From: UBA6952 sp045562575
GTDB lineage: Bacteria; Chloroflexota; Dehalococcoidia; Lucifugimonadales; UBA6952
DNA length: 64,000 nt
Assembly: GCA_045562575.1 (NCBI GenBank)
Contig: JBJKVQ010000020.1
Location: 12,392 to 76,391 of the forward strand
Direction of reading: 5' to 3'
Positions 35,782 through 43,720 of the stretch are shown here, in pieces (position 1 is the stretch's first letter; each line of letters opens with the position of its first letter). A program made the translations under genes and the position numbers. A model generated the notes under the pieces. That model saw only the letters and a program-made list of their open reading frames with translations. It was not told the origin of the DNA and made no database searches.

Positions 35782-37167
35782 TCAAGAGAGAAACTGGTCA
35801 AATTCTTCTGGAATTATAATATCGCCCCATTGTTTCTTAAGGGCACTCCATGCACGAATCGTTGCATTTTGAGCTTCGTTTATTACTTCTTCTTCATCCA
35901 TGGTTAAAACTTTACCTTCTTTCATAACCCATTCACCATCCACAATAACGGACTCTACGTCTGATGCCTGTCCATAATGAACTAAAGTAGATAAGGTATC
36001 GATCACTGGAGATAAGTGTGGTCTATCTAAACGAACTATAGATATGTCCGCCTTCATATTTTTACTAATTCTCCCTAAATCTTCTCGTTCTAACGAATAT
36101 GCTGGGTTTATAGTAGCCCAGTTAAAAATTTCTTTAGGTGTTGGAATTCCTGTATCTTCACGCATACCTCTATTTAAAATTAAACCAACTCTCATTGCTT
36201 CAAACATATCTTCTGACATGTTATCTGTACCTAGAGTTACATTTACACCCAAATCCACTAAGCCTGGCATATTGGCTAATGCATGATACCCTCTTCTTGC
36301 GCTGGATGCTGGACAGTGTGCCATCGATGTACCAGTCTCAGACAAAAGCCCGATATCAGAAGTAGTACAGTATGTACAATGTGCTGCTAAAACATCTCTT
36401 CCTAGCCAGTCATTTTCAAGCAAATATTCAACAGGCGTTTTACCTTCTGCCATAGATTTGACTTGAGTGACTTCTTGCTCTGATTGCGCTAAATGTATAG
36501 TTCGCCTTAAACCTTTAGAATGCGCTATATCATTAAGTTCTCTTAGTAACCATGGAGAACAATTATCAGTTGCATGAGCAGCTACCATACATTGAACCCT
36601 ATTATTTTTTGTCGCATGATGATTATCAATTAATTCGAGTGTTCTCTTTAGAAAAGCATCACCCCAGGACTTATCATACCTATAACCTGTAGTTCGAATT
36701 TCTGTTGTAACTGCATCTGCTGCTGATTCTGCTAAATATAATCTAAGACCAGTATTTGCCATAGTTTCAGCATAAGAATTAACAAACCTTAATGGATCTA
36801 CCATTGTTGTTGTTCCTGACTTTATAGCTTCCAAGCATCCTACTGCCGCTAAAGCTTTTCTATCCTCATCAGTCATAACAAAAGAAATTGGAACCATATA
36901 TCCATAAACCCTATCGGCAGAACCGGCATTTTCAATTGCACCTCTTAAAACATTTAACACTGAGTGTGTATGATTATTTATAAGTCCAGGTATAATTAAT
37001 CGATTTTTCAAAACATGTTTATCAAAATTCTGATACTTAGATTCAAGAAGATCAGAATCACCTACATCAATAATTTTATCGTTATCTATAGCAACTGAGC
37101 CATTAGTTATAACTTTATCATTTTGTTCCCCAGTAATGATTGTTGCACGTGTAAGCAATATACCCAT
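35782..37167 (-). CDS. Amidohydrolase (TRZ/ATZ, SsnA-like cytosine deaminase superfamily)
   Basis: The 461-residue TIM-barrel metal hydrolase has LIIPGLINNHTHSV (two His metal ligands), TIHLAQSEQEV, LAAHCTY and LGTDNMSEDMFEAMRVG, the last with the catalytic Asp. N- and C-terminal strands form the usual composite beta-sandwich. Relatives deaminate purines, pyrimidines and triazines, or act on S-adenosylhomocysteine; the sequence does not set the substrate. It is 11 bp downstream of a DUF1028 gene, with which it probably forms a transcript. Confidence 0.84.
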   Translation of the reverse strand: MGILLTRATIITGEQNDKVITNGSVAIDNDKIIDVGDSDLLESKYQNFDKHVLKNRLIIPGLINNHTHSVLNVLRGAIENAGSADRVYGYMVPISFVMTDEDRKALAAVGCLEAIKSGTTTMVDPLRFVNSYAETMANTGLRLYLAESAADAVTTEIRTTGYRYDKSWGDAFLKRTLELIDNHHATKNNRVQCMVAAHATDNCSPWLLRELNDIAHSKGLRRTIHLAQSEQEVTQVKSMAEGKTPVEYLLENDWLGRDVLAAHCTYCTTSDIGLLSETGTSMAHCPASSARRGYHALANMPGLVDLGVNVTLGTDNMSEDMFEAMRVGLILNRGMREDTGIPTPKEIFNWATINPAYSLEREDLGRISKNMKADISIVRLDRPHLSPVIDTLSTLVHYGQASDVESVIVDGEWVMKEGKVLTMDEEEVINEAQNATIRAWSALKKQWGDIIIPEEFDQFLS

Positions 37168-37178
37168 TTCAATATCCT

Positions 37179-37874
37179 TTATGTTAAGTCTTTAAGTTCT
37201 ACTGCTGCATCAGGATCTTTGGGTCTCATTAAAAAGTAATCCAATCTTCTTCTGTAGAGATCTAATATCCTTCGTAGCTCTTTGACAGCTGTACTATGTT
37301 CGTCAACCCGTAAATCTACCCGAGCAAAAGTATCATGGCCATAAACTAAAATTGCTGCAGAGTGATACGGTGTCATATCTTCAATTTCACCACCTGCATC
37401 CAATCCTGATTCTAAACTTAGCATTAATCTTTGTTCTAAATCTTCATCTGCATTACTTTCAAAAGTTTCTGCCATAGCATCAATTACGTTTATTCCTACT
37501 AAACCATTGCCTAAAGCAATGTAATTATCACCCTCGCGGTGACCTGCCCATGCTCCATTTAATTCTCCACTTCGAGCTGCAGTACGACCATCAATGTCGA
37601 TAATACCAATTTGTCTACGTTCAATATATGGATCAGATTTGGATAATTCATTCATAGTAGCTTGTGCAGAATAGCCAGTTGAAAGGAGTTTCAGTGCAAA
37701 CTTACCTAAACGAGGATCAGTAGATGCCTGTGTTGTAATAGCTCCTACATTAGGTTGTACGTGAGGGCATCTTGAACCAACGCATAAGTCTGAGGTAGTT
37801 ACAGCAACGCCAAACATCCCTGTTCTGCTACATCTCCCCACAATCGAAAAAGTACTACTATCTATACCTATCAT
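37179..37874 (-). CDS. DUF1028 protein (Ntn-hydrolase-like fold)
   Basis: The 231-residue protein is a DUF1028 family member: it opens TFSIVGRCSRTGMFGVAVTTSD and has VGAITTQASTDPRLG and GIIDIDGRTAARSG. The family has an Ntn-hydrolase-like fold and is commonly found near amidohydrolases and peptidases, as here. No enzyme activity is established. The gene lies downstream of three tRNA genes on the same strand. Confidence 0.85.
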   Translation of the reverse strand: MIGIDSSTFSIVGRCSRTGMFGVAVTTSDLCVGSRCPHVQPNVGAITTQASTDPRLGKFALKLLSTGYSAQATMNELSKSDPYIERRQIGIIDIDGRTAARSGELNGAWAGHREGDNYIALGNGLVGINVIDAMAETFESNADEDLEQRLMLSLESGLDAGGEIEDMTPYHSAAILVYGHDTFARVDLRVDEHSTAVKELRRILDLYRRRLDYFLMRPKDPDAAVELKDLT

Positions 37875-37912
37875 TACACACCTACAGTCAGATTTATTCG
37901 GAAAATTGATGG

Positions 37913-37986
37913 AGGCGACGGCGGGATTCGAACCCGCGAATAGAGGTTTTGCAGACCCCGGCCTTAGACCACTTGGCTACGTCGCC
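37913..37986 (-). tRNA. tRNA-Cys (anticodon GCA)
   Basis: Reverse strand: acceptor GGCGACG pairs with CGTCGCC, the D arm is AGCCAAGTGGTCTAAGGC, the anticodon loop CTGCAAA shows GCA, and the T arm GCGGGTTCGAATCCCGC is intact. It is 74 nt with a T discriminator and no encoded CCA. It is last in a set of three tRNAs transcribed leftward. Confidence 0.95.
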
Positions 37987-38006
37987 ATAATAAATTCTTT
38001 TTTTAA

Positions 38007-38090
38007 TGCCGAGGAGGAGACTTGAACTCCTACGAGCTTTCGCTCACGGCCCCCTCAAGACCGCGTGTCTACCGATTCCACCACCTCGGC
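38007..38090 (-). tRNA. tRNA-Leu (anticodon GAG)
   Basis: Reverse strand type II tRNA of 84 nt: acceptor GCCGAGG/CCTCGGC, anticodon loop CTTGAGG giving GAG, a long variable arm with CGTGAGCG, T arm AGGAGTTCAAGTCTCCT, discriminator A. It lies 20 bp upstream of tRNA-Cys. Confidence 0.95.
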
Positions 38091-38106
38091 CCATGGATTT
38101 ATCTGG

Positions 38107-38179
38107 CAGGGGTGCGAGGGCTCGAACCCCGGACCTACGGTTTTGGAGACCGCCGCTCTTCCAGCTGAGCTACACCCCT
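38107..38179 (-). tRNA. tRNA-Trp (anticodon CCA)
   Basis: Reverse strand: acceptor AGGGGTG pairs with CACCCCT (the coding strand reads CGCACCCCTG), D arm AGCTCAGCTGGAAGAGC, anticodon loop CTCCAAA giving CCA, T arm CCGGGGTTCGAGCCCTCG, discriminator G. It is 73 nt, first of the Trp-Leu-Cys set, 16 bp from tRNA-Leu(GAG). Confidence 0.95.
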
Positions 38180-38245
38180 AAGGTTTAAACATCGTTTATG
38201 CTCACCAGAAGCTACAGTATACAGAAATTTAGCATCGAAAATCAA

Positions 38246-39085
38246 TTACGTCAATTTTTCTTTTGGTCCAACTAATTCTTCTAAGGAGTCAGAACTATTA
38301 TTGCGTTCAGATTCTCTATACCATTGAAAAAATATTATACCCATGAATAAAAAGAAAACAAATGCTCCAGGAATTTTCATAATAAGGCCACCTATTTGTT
38401 GATCTTCAATTCTGCTAAGACCCCATAATACTGGTAAATCACTATACCAATAATATATTTCTCCTCGAGAGAAAGTGATGGCTGCCCCAACAAATCCCAT
38501 GGGTAGAGTTTGAAAAAACAAATATATTATTCGTATTGGGTACCCTAATCTTTGAACTTGAGCTGAAGCTCCTAATAGTGGCCACCACAATACTAATGCG
38601 CCAAACATGAAAACTAAATGTTCAATAATATGAAGCCAATGATTTGATAATGAAAGGTCATAAACCCAAGGAATATGAAAACCAAAAATAACAATGTTTG
38701 ATAAGAAAAAGGCAATTATAGGATTAGCGAATATACGAAAGATCATTCTTAATATTGTCAGTTGGAACATCCAAGTCCATAACCATGGTGGTATTCCTTT
38801 TATAAATAATGGTATAGCAACTAAAATAAGTAAAAGATGTTGTGTCATATGAGCACTAAACAAAAATCGATCCGCAAGTTCATGGATAAATGAAGTTAGG
38901 GCTATGTATACAATTATATTTGCCAAAGTGAAATATAGTAGTCTTCTATTATCAATTTCAGGAGCTAGATTATATTTCTCTCTTAGTGGAATGATCGCAT
39001 ATATATAGAGAGATTGAAGCAGTAAAACTCCAATAATTATTTCGAAATGCAAATGCCATTCAGTCCAAGAAAATTGATCATTCAT
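38246..39085 (-). CDS. ctaG: Cytochrome c oxidase assembly protein CtaG (caa3 type)
   Basis: The 279-residue membrane protein has six or seven helices and belongs to the Caa3_CtaG family needed for assembling caa3 oxidase in Bacillus, distinct from the Cox11-type CtaG of proteobacteria. Conserved pieces are FSAHMTQHLLLILVAIPLF, PPWLW, and FHIPWVYDLSLSNHWLHIIEH, whose His residues may handle copper. It is the last gene of the leftward oxidase cluster, 33 bp after the unknown four-helix protein. Confidence 0.88.
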   Translation of the reverse strand: MNDQFSWTEWHLHFEIIIGVLLLQSLYIYAIIPLREKYNLAPEIDNRRLLYFTLANIIVYIALTSFIHELADRFLFSAHMTQHLLLILVAIPLFIKGIPPWLWTWMFQLTILRMIFRIFANPIIAFFLSNIVIFGFHIPWVYDLSLSNHWLHIIEHLVFMFGALVLWWPLLGASAQVQRLGYPIRIIYLFFQTLPMGFVGAAITFSRGEIYYWYSDLPVLWGLSRIEDQQIGGLIMKIPGAFVFFLFMGIIFFQWYRESERNNSSDSLEELVGPKEKLT

Positions 39086-39118
39086 ATAACTATTATAAGA
39101 TACTAGTTATTTTTTGTC

Positions 39119-39547
39119 TTATTCGTTATCGATAACTCTTAAACGTCTAAAAGTAAGAATGGTTCCTACAATCATGCTACCACTTAATAGAACAGCCGTA
39201 ATTATAGCCATGAAATTAGCCATTTGATTCCAACCGTCTTCAGTACCAGTAGCGGTTATTATTTGAATGAATAAATATATTGCTACAAGAATAATAAAAG
39301 CTGCAGTAGCAGCACCAATTACTTTTCTAAATAAAAGATTTTCTGAAGCTGCTACACCTGCAGCACCAATAGCCAAAAGTGTTATGACTGTTGCTCCTAT
39401 AACAGCGTAAGGTTCTAAAATTCCAAATCTTTTATGCTCTAGATGAGCAAGGTATGTCAATGCTTCTCCAATACCAAAAATCAATCCTAGCGTAAAAAAA
39501 ACTACTATGAATGGAACCCAAAAAGCAGAAAACAGTCTGTCCATCAA
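39119..39547 (-). CDS. Four-helix membrane protein of the oxidase cluster, unknown function
   Basis: A 142-residue protein with four hydrophobic segments at roughly 10-34, 47-69, 74-98 and 107-131, separated by short charged loops. It sits between ctaF and ctaG with 23 and 33 bp gaps, so it is almost certainly co-transcribed with the oxidase. It has no heme- or copper-binding pattern; a His-bearing loop (AHLEHKR) follows the first helix. A small accessory subunit or assembly factor is plausible, but no family is recognised. Confidence 0.65.
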   Translation of the reverse strand: MMDRLFSAFWVPFIVVFFTLGLIFGIGEALTYLAHLEHKRFGILEPYAVIGATVITLLAIGAAGVAASENLLFRKVIGAATAAFIILVAIYLFIQIITATGTEDGWNQMANFMAIITAVLLSGSMIVGTILTFRRLRVIDNE

Positions 39548-39570
39548 ACTAACCTTTCATTTATCAACAA

Positions 39571-39867
39571 TTAAATAAAAACACCAAACAGCAACATGAG
39601 TGCACATAAAACATAAATTGCAAGTATCAATCCACTACCAAATAGTATGGTAAATAACTTATTATCAAATTTTAAATGCATATAATAGCCTACAACAACA
39701 ATAAATTTGCCTACTGAAAGAATCAATAATATTGGTAGTAATAATGCTGAAAGTGCTTCTATATAAACAACAGCAACTTCAATTGCTGTCACAACACTTA
39801 ATATAAGAGCAATAACAACGTACTTTAAAGAACTAGGATGTTCTGTATTATGATGTTCAGTAGCCAT
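39571..39867 (-). CDS. ctaF: Cytochrome c oxidase subunit IV (prokaryotic type)
   Basis: A 98-residue protein with three membrane helices after a His-rich cytosolic start (ATEHHNTEHPSS). The pattern SVVTAIEVAVVYIEAL, then ILLILSVGKFIVVVGYYMHLKFD, is that of the CtaF/CyoD family of small oxidase subunits. It follows ctaE by 19 bp. Confidence 0.86.
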   Translation of the reverse strand: MATEHHNTEHPSSLKYVVIALILSVVTAIEVAVVYIEALSALLLPILLILSVGKFIVVVGYYMHLKFDNKLFTILFGSGLILAIYVLCALMLLFGVFI

Positions 39868-39886
39868 AATTTCTCCCTATACTAAA

Positions 39887-40492
39887 TTAATGAACAATAT
39901 TCGGTGCTTCAATAAGATAAACAACAGTAAATATCACAATCCAAACGATATCAACAAAGTGCCAATACAAACCAGCTAACTCAATATTTAGGCTTTGTTC
40001 TTGCGATAATCTACCTCTAAGTGACATGATGAAAAAGGACATCAAAATTACAACACCAAAGGTAACATGTAAACCATGAAAGCTTGTAAGTGTAAAGAAG
40101 CTCGATCCAAATAAATTACCTTGTAAGGTAACTCCTTGTTCAACAAAAACTGTAAATTCGAAATATTGACCACCAAGAAATATACAACCCAAAATAGAAG
40201 TAGCAAGTAACCATATTCTTAATCGGGTATGATCTCCTCTTTGTATTGCACTTAGTGCCAAAACCATAGTTAAACTACTCATCAAAAGAACAAATGCACT
40301 TACTGAAGTGTATGGAATATTAAATACTTCATAAGGATAAGGCCCTACTACACTTTTACCTCTGTATAGTAGATAAGTTGAAACAAGGGAGGCAAAAAAC
40401 AAACAATCTGAACCAATAAAGGCCCACATCATAACTTTACGATTATCTAATCCTGTTGTTGTGGTATGACCTGCTGTTTCATGTGTAGTCAT
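39887..40492 (-). CDS. ctaE: Cytochrome c oxidase subunit III
   Basis: Membrane subunit of 201 residues with five helices, the short form found in caa3-type oxidases. Typical elements are MMWAFIGSDCLFFASLVSTY, FFTLTSFHGLHVTFGV with the conserved His, and LYWHFVDIVWIVIFTVVYL at the C terminus. It lies 20 bp downstream of subunit I. Confidence 0.94.
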   Translation of the reverse strand: MTTHETAGHTTTTGLDNRKVMMWAFIGSDCLFFASLVSTYLLYRGKSVVGPYPYEVFNIPYTSVSAFVLLMSSLTMVLALSAIQRGDHTRLRIWLLATSILGCIFLGGQYFEFTVFVEQGVTLQGNLFGSSFFTLTSFHGLHVTFGVVILMSFFIMSLRGRLSQEQSLNIELAGLYWHFVDIVWIVIFTVVYLIEAPNIVH

Positions 40493-40512
40493 ATTTAAAA
40501 TACTCCCATTCT

Positions 40513-42414
40513 TTAATGATGATCCTCAGGATCAGCTGGTTCAAAACACCAGCCATATGCCCCGAAAAATGTAGCTAAAATACCAACTATAGCTATTGTC
40601 AAACCTACAACATTAAATTGGCTGTAAATTGCGAAACCAAACCCTGACACCGATAATCCAATACCAGTTATAAATGGGAAATAAGATAGACCTGGCATGT
40701 GTATATCCACTTCTTCATCTTCAGTATGTTCATCTGATGCACCTTGTGGAATAGGTGTCATATATCCATCTTTATCTGTACTGTATTTAGTGTCCCAAAA
40801 AGAATCTAATCCATTCACAATGGGTATTTCTTTAAAATTATATTCGGGAACTGGAGAAGGAATTGACCACTCTAATGTCCTACCATCCCAAGGGTCAGCT
40901 AAATCTGTACGTCTTTCCTGTCTCATTGTATAAAAAACATTTACAATAAATACTATAGTACCGAGGGCGATCATGTATGCCCCTACTGTAGAAACTGTAT
41001 TCCAAAATTCCCATCCATATTCAGCACCATATGTGTAAATCCTTCTAGGCATTCCATCCATACCGAGCCAATGCATTGGGCCAAAACTCATGTTCATACC
41101 AATGAATAATAAGGCAAAGTGTATAACCCCAAGATTTTCATTTAAGAGTGTTCCACTAAATTTAGGCCACCAATAGTATATCCCTGAGAAGATACCAAAT
41201 ATAGCACCTCCGAATAATACATAATGAAGATGAGCAACAATATAATATGTATCCTGCTGTTGATAATCAGATGGAGGAGCAGCATGGCTCACACCACTAA
41301 GCCCTCCTATAATAAATAAGAAAACAAAACCTATTGAAAACAACATAGGGGTTTTGAAATCTATTGAACCACCCCACATTGTTCCAATCCAATTAAATAT
41401 TTTTACACCTGTAGGAACTGCAATTAGCATAGTTGTAATAGCAAATGTGGCATTTGCCACAGGTCCCATACCTACAGTAAACATATGATGACTCCAAACA
41501 GCCCATCCCATGAATCCTATGAAGATACCTGAAAATATGATGAAAGGATATCCAAATAAAGGCTTCTTTGAAAACGTTGGTAAAACCTCAGAAACTATAC
41601 CCATAGCCGGCAATATTAAAATATAAACCTCGGGGTGACCAAAAACCCAAAACAAATGTTGCCATAAAAGAGGATCTCCTCCTGCTCCAGGTGCAAAGAA
41701 TTGAGTACCTAATATTCTATCTAAGGCAAGCTCTATTAAAGCTATAGTAATAACAGGCATTGCTGTAACAAGAAGTATTGAAGTAATAAAGGCCATCCAT
41801 GTAAAAACCGGCATTCTCATAAGAGTCATACCAGGAGCTCTCATATTTATTATTGTTACAAGAAAATTCAATCCACCAGCAACAGATGAGATACCAAGAA
41901 CTAAAAGTCCTAGTGAATAGAAATCCATACCTCTTCCGCCACTACCATATTGATCAAGAGTTAATGGAGCGTATGCAAACCATCCAGAATCAGCAGCCCC
42001 ACCGAGTATCCAACCTGCATTAAGTAATAATCCACCTGAAAGATATATCCAGTAGCTCAGTGCATTTAAACGAGGAAATGCTACGTCGCGAGCTCCAATC
42101 TGTAAAGGCACAATTAGATTAAAGAATGTAACAGCTAACGGCATAATTGCTAAAAATATCATAGTCAAAGCATGCATCGTAAATAACTGATTATAGATAT
42201 CAGGTGAAACTATCTCATTACCTGCAAATGCAAGCTGGCTTCTGATAACAATTGCTTCAAGTCCACCTAAAAGAAAGAAAAATATAGCAGTGAAGCCATA
42301 CATTATACCTATCCTCTTGTGGTCAACAGTGGTAATCCAACCCCAAACACCTGTTGTGTAAGAAGTAGGTCTCTCCAAAAACTTTGGGAGAGATCCTGAA
42401 TTAGCTGCCATCAA
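40513..42414 (-). CDS. ctaD: Cytochrome c oxidase subunit I
   Basis: Catalytic heme-copper subunit with about 12 membrane helices plus an extended C terminus; 633 residues. Heme a ligand His is in FTMHALTMIF, CuB ligands are in HPEVYILILPAMG and SHHMFTVGMG, and HLHYVLFGG carries the heme a3 and heme a ligands. The Tyr covalently linked to His in A-type enzymes is present in HPEVYI. The proton-pumping oxidase reduces oxygen with electrons from the CuA/cytochrome c subunit. Confidence 0.97.
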   Translation of the reverse strand: MMAANSGSLPKFLERPTSYTTGVWGWITTVDHKRIGIMYGFTAIFFFLLGGLEAIVIRSQLAFAGNEIVSPDIYNQLFTMHALTMIFLAIMPLAVTFFNLIVPLQIGARDVAFPRLNALSYWIYLSGGLLLNAGWILGGAADSGWFAYAPLTLDQYGSGGRGMDFYSLGLLVLGISSVAGGLNFLVTIINMRAPGMTLMRMPVFTWMAFITSILLVTAMPVITIALIELALDRILGTQFFAPGAGGDPLLWQHLFWVFGHPEVYILILPAMGIVSEVLPTFSKKPLFGYPFIIFSGIFIGFMGWAVWSHHMFTVGMGPVANATFAITTMLIAVPTGVKIFNWIGTMWGGSIDFKTPMLFSIGFVFLFIIGGLSGVSHAAPPSDYQQQDTYYIVAHLHYVLFGGAIFGIFSGIYYWWPKFSGTLLNENLGVIHFALLFIGMNMSFGPMHWLGMDGMPRRIYTYGAEYGWEFWNTVSTVGAYMIALGTIVFIVNVFYTMRQERRTDLADPWDGRTLEWSIPSPVPEYNFKEIPIVNGLDSFWDTKYSTDKDGYMTPIPQGASDEHTEDEEVDIHMPGLSYFPFITGIGLSVSGFGFAIYSQFNVVGLTIAIVGILATFFGAYGWCFEPADPEDHH

Positions 42415-42446
42415 TATACCTCCATTATTTTATATTTCAGTTTTTC

Positions 42447-43532
42447 TTATCTTAATGTTTGTAAATATGCAACCAAAGCCTGAACATCACCTTGTTCAAA
42501 ATTAAGAGTTGGCATGTAAACTCCTGGTTTCATATCTTTAGGATTTGTAATCCATGAAGTCAAATTTTCTTCAGTATTATCATATATTCCCGAGGCAATA
42601 GTTGTTCTGCTTGCGACATGAGTTAATACAGGACCTGCATTACCTCTAATCTTCATACCTGCAACAGTATGACATGCTGCACACATTTGATTATCCACTT
42701 GTTGGCCTCTTATAACACCGCTAAATTTTTTATTAGCGAATATATATGCACCTTTGGCTGCCAGACCAGAACAATTTGCATCAGCAGATGCACATTCAAT
42801 AAGACTAGCATTTGCAGATTTCTGTTCATTTGCAACCCATTCATCAAACCCAGCTTGATCATGTGCATACACTTTAAATTTCATATTAGCGTGAGATGTT
42901 CCACAATATTCTGCACATTGTGCATAATATTCACCAGGTTCATCTGCTATGAACCACATTGAATTATTATTATTTGGAACTAAGTCCATTTTGCCGGCTA
43001 ATTTTGGAATCCAAAAGCTATGAATCACATTTTCGGATTTTAAGGAAACATTTATTACTGTATCTGTAGGTATGTGAAGTTCATTAGCTGTAGTAAGATT
43101 TATATTTTCATCTGTATAATCAAATCCCCACCACCATTGATAACCTTCGGCAGTGACTTCAATTTTGGGCTTGTTAGTAGGAATTTCATCGTGTTCAAAA
43201 ATCATACTAACTGTTGGAATCGCAACAACAGCCAAAACAAAAATAGGTGCTATTGTCCAGGCAATTTCAAGTTTATCATGACCATGGACTTGTTTTGGAA
43301 GTTCATTTTCCGACTTACGTCTGTATTTTATAATTGTATAGACTAAACCTGTTTGAACTACAATAAAAACCGCAGCCATCGCCCAGAAAAGAAGTTCAAA
43401 CAACCAGCCTTGATCTCGGGCTATTGGCCCTTTTGGATCAAAGGTTGATTGTAAATGTTCTGGCGTACAAGCTAAAGAGAGCCCAAACAACATAGTTGCG
43501 AAAACAATCTTTAAAATCCTAGTGTGTTTCAA
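42447..43532 (-). CDS. ctaC: Cytochrome c oxidase subunit II fused to cytochrome c (caa3 type)
   Basis: Starts at a TTG (43532) after GGTGG; a GTG at 43577 is in frame but lacks a ribosome site. A signal with Cys at its end (LSLACTP) suggests a lipoprotein. Two membrane helices follow, then the CuA domain with QCAEYCGTSHANMKF, and a C-terminal cytochrome c domain with CAACH and the axial Met in VYMPTL. The covalent cytochrome c defines the caa3 class. It is the first gene of the leftward oxidase operon, divergent from ctaAB. Confidence 0.95.
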   Translation of the reverse strand: MKHTRILKIVFATMLFGLSLACTPEHLQSTFDPKGPIARDQGWLFELLFWAMAAVFIVVQTGLVYTIIKYRRKSENELPKQVHGHDKLEIAWTIAPIFVLAVVAIPTVSMIFEHDEIPTNKPKIEVTAEGYQWWWGFDYTDENINLTTANELHIPTDTVINVSLKSENVIHSFWIPKLAGKMDLVPNNNNSMWFIADEPGEYYAQCAEYCGTSHANMKFKVYAHDQAGFDEWVANEQKSANASLIECASADANCSGLAAKGAYIFANKKFSGVIRGQQVDNQMCAACHTVAGMKIRGNAGPVLTHVASRTTIASGIYDNTEENLTSWITNPKDMKPGVYMPTLNFEQGDVQALVAYLQTLR

Positions 43533-43684
43533 ATTACCACCATTCAAGCTTATGTATATATCAACTAATTCTATCACAATCTGTGATAAATTTCACAGCG
43601 AAATATACCAAAGAGCACTAGAGCAGTCAATACAAACTGTAATCAATTATATGTTGAATTAAAATATGATTGAAAAAAAAGACG

Positions 43685-43713
43685 TTGTAGTAAGTTAATA
43701 CCTGTTCTACAAT
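43685..43713 (+). promoter_or_regulatory. Candidate sigma70-type promoter of ctaAB
   Basis: TTGTAG (43685-43690) and TACAAT (43708-43713) are separated by 17 bp. The expected transcription start would fall almost on the ATG at 43721, with no ribosome site in between, so the ctaAB message may be leaderless. The boxes are read by eye only, and the surrounding AT-richness lowers certainty. Confidence 0.4.
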
Positions 43714-43720
43714 ATAATAA

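Noticed and set aside
38006..38188. Rightward 60-codon frame
   Set aside because: It runs antisense through tRNA-Leu and tRNA-Trp, whose structures are clear.
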